The notes beneath the pieces were generated by a model that was given only the letters and a program-made list of their open reading frames with translations, made no database searches and was not told the origin of the DNA. The position numbers and the translations under genes are program-made. A stretch of 64,000 nucleotides of DNA from assembly GCF_023715685.1 (NCBI RefSeq), contig NZ_JAMBOQ010000001.1:1116001-1180000 (forward strand). Reading direction: 5' to 3'. This stretch comes from Priestia aryabhattai. GTDB taxonomy: Bacteria; Bacillota; Bacilli; Bacillales; Bacillaceae_H. This document shows positions 35,556 to 45,588 of the stretch, in pieces (within the stretch, counting starts at the first letter, position 1; the number at the start of each line of letters is the position of its first letter).

Positions 35556-38500
35556 CTATATCTTCTTGAACACAACGTGCTTCTCTCCAAGCATTGCTTT
35601 TAAAGTCTTTATTAACTCGTCGCTTCGTTCAATAGAATAGTGAACGGGAAGCTTGACCAACTGACGTTCTGCCTCGTAATAAATTTTCACTGGGATTTTC
35701 CCTTTATGAGACTGAAAATGCTGGTAAATAGCATGCAGCTGCTTTTCTGTACCTTGTTTTGTTTCTATACGTAAGTATAATTCTTCTGACGGTAGTTTTT
35801 GAACCGCTTCGTTAGCAGCTTCAGCACGTTGACAAACAATTTGCTGCTGCCCATTTCTTTCATCTATCTTTCCTTGTATCAGTAAAACATTCCCTTGTTC
35901 AAACAGCAGACGGTTCTGCTCAAATACGCGGGGAAACGCAACAACTTCTCCTTCTCCACTTTCATCCGTGATGTACAAAAAGGCCATTTGCTCTCCTTTT
36001 TTCGTTCGAATGACGCGAATTCCCAACACAAATACTAAAAGAGAGACCGCTTTTCCTGAAGCGTATTCTTTCATATCGTGAAGAGGAACAATAGAATAAA
36101 AGGAATTCAGTGCTTCATACTGAGAAGCAGGGTGGCTTGATAAATAAAAACCTAGCATATCTTTTTCATACTGAAGCCGATCTTCTATTTTCAGTTCCTC
36201 TTTTTCTATATATTTAGGCTTTAACGAAAATTCAGTTCCAAATCCAAAGTCATCATCAGGGAGTACCAAGCTTGCATGTTCAAATGCCACATCAATCGTT
36301 GCTAATAAAGTAGCTCGATTTTCTCCAAACTCATCAAAGCCTCCAGACAGAATCAAAGCTTCAAGCGCCTTTTTATTGACGGCTTTTTGTGAAACCCGTG
36401 CACAAAAATCAAATAAGTCTTCGAATCTTTTTTTCTTTCGCTCTTCTGTTATTTCCTGCGTAGCTGCTGTACCAATATGTTTAATCGCTGCAAGGCTATA
36501 CCTTATACTTTCACCTTCTACGTTAAACGAATACATGCTTTTGTTAATAGAAGGTGGGAGAACTTGTATTTTTTTCCTTTTTAGTTCATTAATATATTGA
36601 GCAATTTTCCCTTCGTTTCCAATAACACTCGTTAATAAAGCTGAAAAGAACTGTAGCGGATAATGTGCTTTCAAATAAGCTAACTGATAGGCTACCATAC
36701 TGTAAGCAACGGCATGACTCCGGTTGAAACCATAATCAGCAAAACGCACAATAAGATCATACACCCGATTAGCAACGGATAAGTCATATCCTTTCTTCTC
36801 GCTTCCTTGAATAAAATGAGCTCGTTCACGATCAAGCACTGCTCGTTCTTTTTTACTAACTGCCCTTCTCAACAAATCTGCTTCCCCAAGAGAAAAACCA
36901 GCCATTTTTGAAGCAATCTGCATAATTTGCTCCTGATACACGATAACGCCATGCGTGGATTGTAAAATGTCTTTAAGCGTAGGATGATCATATATGACTC
37001 TCTCCACTCCATGCTTGCGCTTAATATAGGTTGGAATATTTTCCATCGGACCAGGTCTATACAGCGCGTTAACTGCTACAATATCTTCTAGCTCTGTAGG
37101 TTTTAATTGCTGAAGCACTCTTCTCATTCCATCTGACTCTAGTTGAAAAATCCCGGTCGTATCTCCTTTACTCAGCAGTTCAAAAGTTTTCTGATCGTTA
37201 AATGGTATATGAGACAGTGAAAGCTTTCGATTCATGTCCCGCTCGATTTTCTTTAAAATATGATCTAAAATGGTTAAGTTGCGCAAACCTAAAAAGTCCA
37301 TTTTCAAAAGCCCAACGTCTTGCAGAGCTTCCATTGGATATTGAGTCAGATATACATCATCATGCCCTTCTTGTACAGCTACAGATTGCGTCAGCGGCTT
37401 CTCACTAATCACAACGCCTGCTGCATGCGTAGAAGTATGCCTTGGCAGTCCTTCTATCTTCATGGCAATGTTGTACCATTGTTTTCTGGCTTCATTTTCA
37501 GATAAATAGTCTTGAAGAACTCTTGAATCACGAAGAGCGCTTTTTAACGTTGTGCCTGGTTTAGTTGGAATCGCTTTGGACATTTTGTTTAACGCCTCTT
37601 GATCAAATCCCATCACTCTCCCTACATCACGTACGGCTGCTTTAGCTGCTAATGTTCCAAACGTAATGATTTGAGCCACATGCAGCGCTCCATATTTTTG
37701 AGCGACATATTGAATGACTTGATCTCGTTTATTATCAGGAAAATCAATATCAATATCAGGCATGGAAATACGTTCAGGGTTTAAAAACCGCTCAAATAGA
37801 AGCTGATGCTGAATTGGGTCAACATTTGTAATTCGTAAGGCGTATGAGACCAGTGAGCCTGCCGCTGAGCCACGACCTGGGCCCGTTAAAATACCGTGTT
37901 CATAAGCATAATTCATAAAATCCCACACGATAAGGAAGTAATCACTAAAGCGCATATTTTCAATAATGTTCAGCTCATAATCTAAGCGTTCCTGGTATTG
38001 TTCCGTGATCACTTGAACTCTTTCTTGCAATCCTTTTTCGCAGAGAGTGCGCAAGTAGGTTGATGATGTAACAGGCCGGGGAACAGGATATTTTGGAATG
38101 GACATTACGCCTAGAGAAATTTCAAGCTCACATCGTCTTGCGATTTTTATACTTTCTTCTATTAAAAAATGCTGATCATGAAAGAGAGCTTCCATTTCAT
38201 GAGGTGATTTGAAATAGTACTCGCTGCTCTCTTCTTGCATCTGTTCATCGCTATGTAGTTTCTCTCCGTCTCGAATAGCAGCTAAACAATCATACGCATC
38301 CCGATCTTCTTTTTTTAAATACTTCACTTGGTTCGTTGCAACGAGCGGGATATTTTCCTCAGCAGCAAGTTCCGTTAACTGCTGATTTATAAAAGCTTCA
38401 TCCTGTCCGTGGCGCTGTATCGATATATACAAAGACTGCGAATATATTTTTTTAAAGAATTGAAGCACTCGCTTAGCATCTTGAAGTCTGTTTTCTGCTA

Positions 38501-38906
38501 GCAAGGTTTCAACTTCTCCCGTTACACCGGGTGTAATAGCAATCAACCCGCTGCTGTAATGCTGGAGCCATTTTTTATTTACACCGTGTTTCTCCTTGGT
38601 TTGAACTAAACTGCTTAGTTTTAATAGATTTTCATATCCCTTATCATTTTCCGCTAACAAAACTAAAGGATATGCTCGCTCGCTTTCTTCATGTTCTAAG
38701 ATTGATAATGTGAGCCCAATAATCGGCTTGATCCCCGCTTTCACGCAGGCTTTATAAAAAGGAATGACTCCGTACATCACGTTTTCATCAGTCAAAGCAA
38801 TCGCTTCATAGTTCATTTTCTTAGCTGTTTCTACAAGTTCATGAATACGAACGGAACTGCTTAGTAAGCTATAAGAACTTTGAAGCTGCAAGTGAACAAA
38901 AGGCAC
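35556..38906 (-). CDS. dnaE: DNA polymerase III alpha subunit DnaE
   Basis: An approximately 1116-residue family C polymerase. In bacilli DnaE extends RNA primers before PolC takes over. N-terminal PHP domain (HLQLQSSYSLLSSSVRI), catalytic aspartates in MPDIDIDFPDNKRD (about 395), fingers HASTHAAGVV-like HTSTHAAGVVISE, the helix-hairpin segment YGFNRSHAVAYSMVAYQLAY and a C-terminal OB fold (VLGIRVIRTKKGEQMAFL) are seen. A GTG at 38918 overlaps the AAGGTGG site, so the GTG at 38906 (MPFVHLQ) is preferred. Neighbour of ytsJ as in B. subtilis. Confidence 0.96.
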   Translation of the reverse strand: MPFVHLQLQSSYSLLSSSVRIHELVETAKKMNYEAIALTDENVMYGVIPFYKACVKAGIKPIIGLTLSILEHEESERAYPLVLLAENDKGYENLLKLSSLVQTKEKHGVNKKWLQHYSSGLIAITPGVTGEVETLLAENRLQDAKRVLQFFKKIYSQSLYISIQRHGQDEAFINQQLTELAAEENIPLVATNQVKYLKKEDRDAYDCLAAIRDGEKLHSDEQMQEESSEYYFKSPHEMEALFHDQHFLIEESIKIARRCELEISLGVMSIPKYPVPRPVTSSTYLRTLCEKGLQERVQVITEQYQERLDYELNIIENMRFSDYFLIVWDFMNYAYEHGILTGPGRGSAAGSLVSYALRITNVDPIQHQLLFERFLNPERISMPDIDIDFPDNKRDQVIQYVAQKYGALHVAQIITFGTLAAKAAVRDVGRVMGFDQEALNKMSKAIPTKPGTTLKSALRDSRVLQDYLSENEARKQWYNIAMKIEGLPRHTSTHAAGVVISEKPLTQSVAVQEGHDDVYLTQYPMEALQDVGLLKMDFLGLRNLTILDHILKKIERDMNRKLSLSHIPFNDQKTFELLSKGDTTGIFQLESDGMRRVLQQLKPTELEDIVAVNALYRPGPMENIPTYIKRKHGVERVIYDHPTLKDILQSTHGVIVYQEQIMQIASKMAGFSLGEADLLRRAVSKKERAVLDRERAHFIQGSEKKGYDLSVANRVYDLIVRFADYGFNRSHAVAYSMVAYQLAYLKAHYPLQFFSALLTSVIGNEGKIAQYINELKRKKIQVLPPSINKSMYSFNVEGESIRYSLAAIKHIGTAATQEITEERKKKRFEDLFDFCARVSQKAVNKKALEALILSGGFDEFGENRATLLATIDVAFEHASLVLPDDDFGFGTEFSLKPKYIEKEELKIEDRLQYEKDMLGFYLSSHPASQYEALNSFYSIVPLHDMKEYASGKAVSLLVFVLGIRVIRTKKGEQMAFLYITDESGEGEVVAFPRVFEQNRLLFEQGNVLLIQGKIDERNGQQQIVCQRAEAANEAVQKLPSEELYLRIETKQGTEKQLHAIYQHFQSHKGKIPVKIYYEAERQLVKLPVHYSIERSDELIKTLKAMLGEKHVVFKKI

Positions 38907-39047
38907 AGGACTTCCCACCTTTCTTTAATTCTTTATTCTCATTATAAATTTTGTTGCCAGCGTAGACAAATTACATAACTCTGAGCGTTTGTCCATATAT
39001 ATGTAGGAAGCGTGATTCATTGATAAAATAGTAAAGGAGGACGCGTC

Positions 39048-39383
39048 ATGACAAAAGAGCCTTTTATGTCTCTTTTCATTTGGAGTTACTTCACTTCATT
39101 AGGTATTATTTTAGGCGGTTCATTAATTGGAGCATTTGCGGGGTTTTTAATTGGAAAATCTCCTTTATACGTCATGCATACTCTCAGCAACAGCTTAAAA
39201 ATCTGGGCAATTGTCGGAGCCATTGGAGGAACATTTGATACGTTTTACAGCTTTGAGCGAGGACTCTTTGAAGGAGCCACAAAAGATGTATTCAAACAAA
39301 TTCTTTTAATTCTATCCGCTATGGGAGGAGCTCAGACCGGGGCTCTTATCATTAAGTGGTTAACTCAGGAGCATTTTGTATGA
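39048..39383 (+). CDS. ytrH: sporulation membrane protein YtrH
   Basis: A 111-residue protein with three hydrophobic segments (about 10-35, 45-65, 80-100) including GIILGGSLIGAFAGFLIGKS. AAAGGAGGACGC precedes the ATG. B. subtilis ytrHI is transcribed by sigma-E in the mother cell and is needed for efficient sporulation. The stop overlaps the ytrI start by 4 nt (ATGA). Divergent from dnaE. A sigma-E promoter is expected in the 129-nt gap, but I found only a loose match. Confidence 0.88.
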   Translation: MTKEPFMSLFIWSYFTSLGIILGGSLIGAFAGFLIGKSPLYVMHTLSNSLKIWAIVGAIGGTFDTFYSFERGLFEGATKDVFKQILLILSAMGGAQTGALIIKWLTQEHFV

Positions 39384-39898
39384 GGGTACCCAGTGAGCGA
39401 ATGTTCAAGCGCTCCGACTGGCAGCGTTTTTTTGCCGGTATTGTCATTGGAGCAATTGTCAGCTGGGGAGTGTTTTTAACGATTTATGGCGTTTCAAGAG
39501 ATAGAGAGCTAGAAGAGGTTCGGATTGCTAATGATAAGCTAGAAAAAGCAAATTTGCAAATTAGCGCATGGCAAGAAGATGTAAAAGCATTAAACAAGGA
39601 AATGAAACAGCATTTGATTATTCAAAATGTGAAAGTAAAATTAGTAAATGGCAATCGTTATAAAGTAAATTCTGTGGTTGAATATAATATTCAAAAAAGC
39701 GTCGATGAAGAAGCGCAGCACTTAATTGCCCAAGATATTGAAAGTGCATACCGAAGCCGGGATATCTTAAAAAAAGCAATTGAAAATAAAAAATACGAAT
39801 TCGATAAAACGGTTTATGAAGTTGAAGTTCATCAAATTTATTTTTATACAACGCTTTCGATTGAAGTTCGAATTAAAAAGATGGAAAAAGTACTATAA
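39380..39898 (+). CDS. ytrI: sporulation membrane protein YtrI
   Basis: A 172-residue bitopic membrane protein: short cytoplasmic N-terminus (MRVPSERMFKRSDWQRF), a single membrane segment (about 18-40, FFAGIVIGAIVSWGVFLTIY), a coiled-coil stretch (about 45-80) and an extracytoplasmic domain. CAGGAG 8 nt before the ATG at 39380 and the ATGA overlap with ytrH fix the start, 24 nt inside the longer frame. Acts with YtrH in sporulation in B. subtilis. Confidence 0.88.
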   Translation: MRVPSERMFKRSDWQRFFAGIVIGAIVSWGVFLTIYGVSRDRELEEVRIANDKLEKANLQISAWQEDVKALNKEMKQHLIIQNVKVKLVNGNRYKVNSVVEYNIQKSVDEEAQHLIAQDIESAYRSRDILKKAIENKKYEFDKTVYEVEVHQIYFYTTLSIEVRIKKMEKVL

Positions 39899-39932
39899 AA
39901 AGCCGCTGATTTAAAATCAACGGCTTATTTTA
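39896..39932. terminator. bidirectional terminator between ytrI and nrnA
   Basis: A 12-bp stem AGCCGCTGATTT/AAATCAACGGCT with one mismatch, flanked by an A-run on the left and TTATTTT on the right. Confidence 0.78.
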
Positions 39933-39936
39933 CAGA

Positions 39937-40875
39937 TTACTTCTGACTGCAAAGCTCTTCTAAATCAAGCAGTAAAGGCTCTACTTCTTCCCATGAATAA
40001 ATGGAAGCGCCGGACGCAAGAGGATGACCTCCTCCGTTGTATTTTCTAGCAATTGTATTAATGACAAGCTCTTTTGAACGAAGGCGAACACGAATTTGAT
40101 TTTCTTCCTCCACAAAAAACACCCACGTTTTCACTCCATCAATTTGTCCTAACGAACCGACTAGCTGAGAGGCATCAGCTGGTGTCACATCATATTTGCG
40201 AAGAATTTCATTTGGAATTTTCATATGAGCAACTCCTGCTGGAGACATCGTGAAGTTTTGCAGCACATATCCATGTAAATGAGCGACGTTTTCTTTTGTT
40301 TTGTATAACTGGTCATATACATCTTTAAAATTAAAACCATACTGAATCAATTCACTTGCATAGCAGAACGTTTTTGGCTTTGTATTTGGAAATAAAAATC
40401 GGCCCGTATCTCCGACGATACCACTGAAGATCAGCTTTGCTCCTTCATCATTAAGAGATAACCCCTTTTCTTTTCCTTCCAAGTAAAATTCATAAATCAT
40501 TTCGCTTGTTGAAGAAGCAGACGTCTCAACCCAAAGCAAATCACCGTAAGGAGTTTGGTTTGGGTGGTGATCAATTTTAATGACCATTTTTCCATTTACA
40601 TAGCGCTGATCTGATACTCGTGCTTCATTAGCCGTATCACAAACAATGACAAGCGCATCCTCATAGGTGGCATCAACGATATCATCCATACGGTATAAAA
40701 ATTTTAATGACTCCGCTTCTTCTCCCGTTACGTATACCTTCTTCTCTGGAAAAGATGTTTTTAACAATTCCGCTAACCCGCACTGAGATCCGTATGCATC
40801 TGGATCTGGACGAATGTGCCGATGAATAATAATAGTGTCAAACTGCTTAATAGCTTCTAATATTTGTGCTTTCAT
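39937..40875 (-). CDS. nrnA: bifunctional oligoribonuclease/PAP phosphatase NrnA
   Basis: A 312-residue DHH/DHHA1 phosphoesterase that degrades nanoRNAs to mononucleotides and dephosphorylates 3',5'-pAp. Metal ligands occur in IIHRHIRPDPDAYGSQ (about 15-30), VIVCDTANE, KIDHHPNQT (DHH motif, about 100) and GIVGDTGRF; the DHHA1 domain carries the substrate-binding GGGHPLASGASI near residue 287. It matches B. subtilis NrnA (YtqI) and lies next to ytrI and ytpI as there. Confidence 0.95.
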   Translation of the reverse strand: MKAQILEAIKQFDTIIIHRHIRPDPDAYGSQCGLAELLKTSFPEKKVYVTGEEAESLKFLYRMDDIVDATYEDALVIVCDTANEARVSDQRYVNGKMVIKIDHHPNQTPYGDLLWVETSASSTSEMIYEFYLEGKEKGLSLNDEGAKLIFSGIVGDTGRFLFPNTKPKTFCYASELIQYGFNFKDVYDQLYKTKENVAHLHGYVLQNFTMSPAGVAHMKIPNEILRKYDVTPADASQLVGSLGQIDGVKTWVFFVEEENQIRVRLRSKELVINTIARKYNGGGHPLASGASIYSWEEVEPLLLDLEELCSQK

Positions 40876-41126
40876 TCTCTCTCTCCTGTCAATACTATTC
40901 TTATTTTATGTATGTACCACATGCACTTACATTTCCACAGCGCTGTATCCATATTATTTATTAAATCATATCTATTCTCTTTTTTAAAAGAAGAATCAAT
41001 TAATAGTAGAATTTTCTGTCATCGACCTGTAAAATAATAGATACTACTGTAAACACTTTCAACACTACCGATTACTAGCATCTAGAAACATTACGGATAG
41101 AAATACACCGGACTGGAGGGGCGTTT

Positions 41127-41423
41127 GTGCCATTTTTTATGATTTTAATCGTTGTGTCCTTTGTTTTCTACATGTATTTAAAAGTAAAATACGTACGTTC
41201 GAAACGTCCAATGGAACGAAAGTGGATTTCCGCTAAATCGAGTATTTGTCTCGGCTCTTTTGTATTGTTTTTTGGGATCAACCAATGGTTTATTTACGAG
41301 ACAAACCTTTCGCTTATCATTGGCATATTATTTGTATTATTCGGTTCAGGCAGCATATTAGCAGGTGTCAAATCTTACAAGCACTATCAGCCTTATGCGA
41401 TAAAAGAAGCAGATCAAATGTAA
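41127..41423 (+). CDS. ytpI: YtpI family membrane protein
   Basis: A 98-residue protein with three hydrophobic segments (1-18, 35-53, 58-80) and the conserved KYVRSKRPMERKWISAKSS between the first two. GGAGGGG lies about 8 nt before a GTG at 41127. Placed between nrnA and ytoI in the same orientation as in B. subtilis. Function unknown. Confidence 0.87.
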   Translation: MPFFMILIVVSFVFYMYLKVKYVRSKRPMERKWISAKSSICLGSFVLFFGINQWFIYETNLSLIIGILFVLFGSGSILAGVKSYKHYQPYAIKEADQM

Positions 41424-41451
41424 AAGAAGCTGCAAAGCAGCTTCTTTTTTT
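41424..41451 (+). terminator. terminator of ytpI
   Basis: A perfect 10-bp stem AAGAAGCTGC/GCAGCTTCTT with loop AAA follows the ytpI stop directly and is trailed by a T-run; the left A-run may also serve ytoI in reverse. Confidence 0.88.
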
Positions 41452-42766
41452 ATACTCTTTCTAATAACTGAGCCATCATCATCGCTTTCCCTACTACAAC
41501 CCCAGCATTGTAGACTTCTACATCTAATTTAGCAAACTTCCGACCAAGTTCTAATAGCTTAGGACGAATTTCAATTACACTTTCAATTTGAACCGGCTTA
41601 ATAAAATAAACGGTGATGTTTTCAATAACCAAATCACCTTTTTTATATAAGCGAAGAACACGATTGGCGGCTTCCGTCACAATAGTAGTGAAAACTCCGT
41701 ATGAAATAGTCCCCATATAATTCGTCATCTGCGGCGTTACTTCACAGCGATACACCGGTGCTTCTTTTGTCTCTTGTACGTCCATAAATTGATTTGTTAC
41801 AATGTCGTCAATGGTTTCTCCTACCTGCGGTTGACGCTGAATCATTTGCAGCGCCTTTAAGACGTCTTGACGGCTGATAATGCCCTCTAGTCGGTGGTAA
41901 TCATCCACTACAGGCAGCACTTCAATCCCTTCCCATACCATCATATGTGCAGAAGAAGCGACCGATGTTTTCCCGTGAACTGTCATCGGATTTTTCGTCA
42001 TGACTTTTTCGATCGAAGTAGAAAGGTCATATCCAATAACATCTTTTGATGTGACCATACCATGAACTTTCATATGCTGATCCACTACAGGAAAACGACT
42101 GTGATGGGTCTTATCGTTACACTCATGCCATTTTTCAATTGTATCGGTTAACTGCAAGCTAACCGCTTCAGAGACGGGTGTTAAAATATCCTCTACAAGC
42201 ACAATTTCTTTTTTTATCAGTTGATCATAAATAGCACGATTAATCATCGTTGCAACTGTAAACGTATCATAGCTCGTTGAAATAATAGGAAGCTTAAGAT
42301 CATCCGCCAGCTTTTTGACCCATTCTTCCGTATCAAAGCCGCCTGTAATTAACACGGCTGCTCCTGCTTCAAGAGCTAATTCATGAGCGTTTACTCGATT
42401 CCCTACGATAAGAAGGTTTCCAGCCTCGGTATATCTCATCATAGCTTCAAGCTTCATCGCTCCAATAACAAACTTATTTAACGTTTTATGCAAGCCTTCA
42501 CGTCCGCCCAGCACTTGTCCATCCACGATGTTTACTACTTCAGCAAACGTGAGCTTTTCAATGTTTTCTTTCTTCTTTCGCTCAATTCGAATGGTCCCAA
42601 CTCGTTCAATCGTTGAAACATATCCTTTATTTTCTGCGTCTTTTATTGCTCGGTACGCCGTGCCTTCACTGACATTCAGTTCTTTGGCAATTTGGCGCAC
42701 TGAAATTTTTTCACCAATTGGAAGCGAATCAATATACTGTAAAATTTGCTCATGTTTTGTCGCCAC
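41450..42766 (-). CDS. ytoI: multidomain DRTGG/CBS/hotdog regulator YtoI
   Basis: A 438-residue protein with four domains: an N-terminal winged helix (about 15-65, ISVRQIAKELNVSEGTAYRA), a DRTGG-like domain (about 80-185), a pair of CBS nucleotide-binding domains (about 195-310) and a C-terminal hotdog/thioesterase-like domain (about 330-438). GTG start after AAGGGTGAAG. The mix suggests a transcription factor sensing adenine nucleotides and perhaps an acyl-CoA ligand, but no target is known. Matches B. subtilis YtoI in order and length. Confidence 0.88.
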   Translation of the reverse strand: MATKHEQILQYIDSLPIGEKISVRQIAKELNVSEGTAYRAIKDAENKGYVSTIERVGTIRIERKKKENIEKLTFAEVVNIVDGQVLGGREGLHKTLNKFVIGAMKLEAMMRYTEAGNLLIVGNRVNAHELALEAGAAVLITGGFDTEEWVKKLADDLKLPIISTSYDTFTVATMINRAIYDQLIKKEIVLVEDILTPVSEAVSLQLTDTIEKWHECNDKTHHSRFPVVDQHMKVHGMVTSKDVIGYDLSTSIEKVMTKNPMTVHGKTSVASSAHMMVWEGIEVLPVVDDYHRLEGIISRQDVLKALQMIQRQPQVGETIDDIVTNQFMDVQETKEAPVYRCEVTPQMTNYMGTISYGVFTTIVTEAANRVLRLYKKGDLVIENITVYFIKPVQIESVIEIRPKLLELGRKFAKLDVEVYNAGVVVGKAMMMAQLLERV

Positions 42767-42847
42767 GTGTACTTCACCCTTCTAAAACGTTTTTACGTTT
42801 CATATGTCTTTTCTTTTATTATACGGGGGAAGTGAAATGGATTCAAT

Positions 42848-43084
42848 CTAACCTCTTTGACGCAAAGGCTTTCTCGTACTATTTTTTTGAATACCGGTCT
42901 TTTTCCGACGCGGTGCATAAAGTAGTGATGACAAATTTCCTCCGGCTACAAAAAGAGCAAAGGTAAGCCAGCTTATACTAAAAATCCCTTGCAAACTCGA
43001 AGTTGTTAACACTAAGTGCGGCATTGCATAGTAAAGCATCACTCCGCATAGTAAAAGCGATAAAATAACTCGATTTTTTTCCAT
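42848..43084 (-). CDS. small membrane protein, unknown function
   Basis: A 78-residue protein with two hydrophobic segments (7-25 and 33-55) and a basic tail (RRKKTGIQKNSTRKPLRQRG) that should stay in the cytoplasm. AAGGAGGGAG 7 nt before the ATG is a strong ribosome site, which supports a real gene. It lies between ytkL and ytoI. I do not recognise the family. Confidence 0.75.
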   Translation of the reverse strand: MEKNRVILSLLLCGVMLYYAMPHLVLTTSSLQGIFSISWLTFALFVAGGNLSSLLYAPRRKKTGIQKNSTRKPLRQRG

Positions 43085-43153
43085 AACTCTCCCTCCTTAT
43101 TATTACTATCGTATGCAGGGGAGTAAAAAAAGCAGAACGTTTCTTTACAAATA

Positions 43154-43180
43154 AAAAACACGATGCAGCTGCACCGTGTT
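43154..43180 (-). terminator. terminator of ytkL
   Basis: An 11-bp stem ACACG(G/A)TGCAGC with near-perfect self-complement is followed by six U residues on the minus strand, 14 nt after the ytkL stop. Confidence 0.83.
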
Positions 43181-43193
43181 CTCTTCTTTATGA

Positions 43194-43874
43194 CTAAAAA
43201 TCCAATCCTTCTCCAGCTTTTAATACTTTTCCTTCAATACCAGATAAAGACTCAACAAATTGATGAGGATCTTGCTTAATCACAGGAAATGTATTGTAGT
43301 GAATTGGCACAACAAGCTTTGCCTGCACCCATTCCGCTGCGATAGCCGCATCTTCAGGTCCCATTGTAAAGTTATCTCCAATTGGAAGAAACACTAAGTC
43401 GGGCTTATGACGACCAATTAATTTCAAATCAGAAAATAAAGCTGTATCTCCAGCATGATAAATCGTCTTACCTTCAATTGTTAAAAGCAAACCAGCCGGC
43501 ATTCCTGTATAAATAATTTTTTCATTATTCTCTGTATAACTTGAACCGTGGAAAGCTTGTGTCAATTTCACCGTGCCAAAATCAAATGTATAGGCTCCGC
43601 CTATGCTCATTGGATGTACGTTTAAGCCTTGCCAGCTAAGATATGTAGCTAATTCTGCTACTGCCACAACAAGTGCACCGCTGCGCTTAGCAATTTCAAC
43701 CGTGTCGCCTACATGGTCGTTATGGCCATGAGTCAGTAAAATCACATCTGCTTTTACATCTTCAGTATTTAAATCTGTTAATTCATTTCCAGTGATAAAC
43801 GGGTCAATTAAAATTGTTTTTCCTTTTGTTTCAATTTTAACAATAGAATGTCCATGATAAGAAACGTGCATCAT
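43194..43874 (-). CDS. ytkL: UPF0173 metallo-beta-lactamase-fold hydrolase YtkL
   Basis: A 226-residue metal-dependent hydrolase. The signature [12 protein letters not shown] (about 51-62) supplies metal ligands, with further ligands in [16 protein letters not shown] (about 145) and VPIHYNTFP. It agrees in length and sequence with B. subtilis YtkL. AAAGGAG lies 7-8 nt before the first of two ATGs. Substrate unknown. Confidence 0.92.
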   Translation of the reverse strand: MMHVSYHGHSIVKIETKGKTILIDPFITGNELTDLNTEDVKADVILLTHGHNDHVGDTVEIAKRSGALVVAVAELATYLSWQGLNVHPMSIGGAYTFDFGTVKLTQAFHGSSYTENNEKIIYTGMPAGLLLTIEGKTIYHAGDTALFSDLKLIGRHKPDLVFLPIGDNFTMGPEDAAIAAEWVQAKLVVPIHYNTFPVIKQDPHQFVESLSGIEGKVLKAGEGLDF

Positions 43875-43984
43875 TTATTCTCTCCTTTTACACTAACCTT
43901 TTCTATATTCTACCCGTCTGTTTTGGTTACAAAACAAGTGAATACGCGGCTATCATATCACAAACAGCGCAAAAACATGCCTTA

Positions 43985-45106
43985 TTATGCTTGCTCTAAT
44001 AAAGTTGTTGCATCAGCGTAAGTTAGACCGTGCGCATCTGCCACAGCCGCATAAGCGACAAACCCGTTTAGTGTGTTGATACCTTGAAGAAGGGAAGGAT
44101 TTTTTAAGCACGCTTTTTTATATCCCTGACTCGCTATTTGCAGAGCATAAGGCACCGTTACGTTGGTCAGTGCTAAGGTCGACGTGCGGGGAACAGCTCC
44201 TGGCATATTAGCAACAGCATAATGCAAGACCTCATGCTTCGAATAAGTTGGGTTATCGTGAGTGGTAATACGATCAGTTGTTTCAAAAATCCCGCCTTGA
44301 TCAATGGCAATATCAACCACAACTGACCCTTTTGACATCGTTTGAACCATTTCCTCGGTGACAAGCTTTGGCGCTTTAGCTCCAGGTATGAGGACCGCTC
44401 CTATCACTAAATCTGACTCTTTTACAGATTGTGCGATATTGTAATGATTTGACATTAATGTCGTCACTTCTTTTCCAAATAAATCATCAAGCTGGCGAAG
44501 GCGATCAGCATTTAAATCAATTATTGTGACATCAGCCCCTAATCCAACCGCAATTTTAGCAGCGTTGGTTCCTGCTACTCCTCCTCCAATAATCGTTACT
44601 TTCCCTCTTTGCACGCCTGGAACTCCACTTAACAAAATCCCTTTGCCACCTTTGGTTTTCTCTAAAAATTGAGCTCCAATTTGAGAAGACATTCTTCCTG
44701 CAACTTCGCTCATCGGCGTTAACAGAGGCAAGCTTTTATTTGGAAGCTGTACGGTTTCATAAGCGATGCCCACTACCTTTTTATCAATCAATGCTTTCGT
44801 TAATGCTTCTTCAGCTGCCAAATGTAAATACGTAAACAAAATAAGTCCTTCACGAAAATATCCGTATTCTTCTGAAATCGGTTCTTTTACTTTCATAACC
44901 ATTTCAGCATCCCATGCTTCTTTTGCAGTATTTACAATAGAAGCTCCTGCATTTGTGTAATCTTCATCATGAAATCCAGAGCCTTCTCCTGCCTGTGTTT
45001 CAATGTATACATCATGCCCACCGTTAACTAAAGCTGTGACACCAGCTGGAGTAATAGCCACGCGATTTTCATTGTTTTTTACTTCTTTCGGCACCCCAAT
45101 TTTCAC
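43985..45106 (-). CDS. ald: alanine dehydrogenase
   Basis: A 373-residue NAD-dependent enzyme interconverting alanine and pyruvate plus ammonia; in bacilli it supports alanine use and normal sporulation. Visible are [20 protein letters not shown], catalytic His in [11 protein letters not shown] (about 96), the Rossmann motif [20 protein letters not shown] (about 172) and [20 protein letters not shown]. Convergent neighbours are absent; it is a single gene. No AdeR-type regulator is adjacent. Confidence 0.96.
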   Translation of the reverse strand: MKIGVPKEVKNNENRVAITPAGVTALVNGGHDVYIETQAGEGSGFHDEDYTNAGASIVNTAKEAWDAEMVMKVKEPISEEYGYFREGLILFTYLHLAAEEALTKALIDKKVVGIAYETVQLPNKSLPLLTPMSEVAGRMSSQIGAQFLEKTKGGKGILLSGVPGVQRGKVTIIGGGVAGTNAAKIAVGLGADVTIIDLNADRLRQLDDLFGKEVTTLMSNHYNIAQSVKESDLVIGAVLIPGAKAPKLVTEEMVQTMSKGSVVVDIAIDQGGIFETTDRITTHDNPTYSKHEVLHYAVANMPGAVPRTSTLALTNVTVPYALQIASQGYKKACLKNPSLLQGINTLNGFVAYAAVADAHGLTYADATTLLEQA

Positions 45107-45256
45107 CTTTATCCCTCTTTTCTTATATCAGTGATTAACTGAAAAAAGAACGCCATACCAAATCCTTTAGAAAACCGGATTTACTATGACGTTACCTTTC
45201 GATAGAGCTCAGCATAATCCTGCTTTTCTTAGTCTATATACAGTATATGCATGTAG

Positions 45257-45424
45257 TTATTCATATAGTTCGTTATCACTCTGTGCTTCTGGATTTTCAA
45301 CCACAGAAGCCATAGCATCGCCAATGACGCCGCTTGAATAAGAATCCATTAGCTGTCTTGATGTCTCTTTTTCTCCTTCAAAATCATATTCATATACATG
45401 CTGCGGGTGTTTTTTGTCTTTCAT
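45257..45424 (-). CDS. 55-residue conserved-looking hypothetical protein
   Basis: A small gene starting at ATG 45424 after AAGGAGAAGTGACAC, encoding an acidic soluble protein beginning MKDKKHPQHVYEYDFEGEKE and ending NPEAQSDNELYE. Predicted residues 24-45 (RQLMDSYSSGVIGDAMASVV) could form an amphipathic helix. The strong ribosome site, balanced composition and placement in the ald-argH gap support expression. I recall small acidic proteins of this kind in Bacillus but cannot name a family. Confidence 0.65.
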   Translation of the reverse strand: MKDKKHPQHVYEYDFEGEKETSRQLMDSYSSGVIGDAMASVVENPEAQSDNELYE

Positions 45425-45544
45425 GTGTCACTTCTCCTTTTTCACTATATTTTCTTTATGAATGTGAACTTTACTTCATAATACCTTACATGATCTTTTC
45501 TATTTTCTTCTTAAATGCTCTAGTTATACCATTTATCTCACATC

Positions 45545-45577
45545 AAAAAACGCCCGCAGATTTTTCTGCGGACGTTT
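45545..45577 (-). terminator. terminator of argGH
   Basis: An 11-bp stem ACGTCCGCAGA/TCTGCGGGCGT (RNA sense, with one G-U) and a run of six U on the minus strand, 11 nt past argH. Confidence 0.87.
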
Positions 45578-45588
45578 TGAGAACTTTT

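Noticed and set aside
39000..39047. Sigma-E promoter for ytrHI
   Set aside because: Expected from B. subtilis, but the match (CATATAT and CATTGATA) is too loose to place the boxes.
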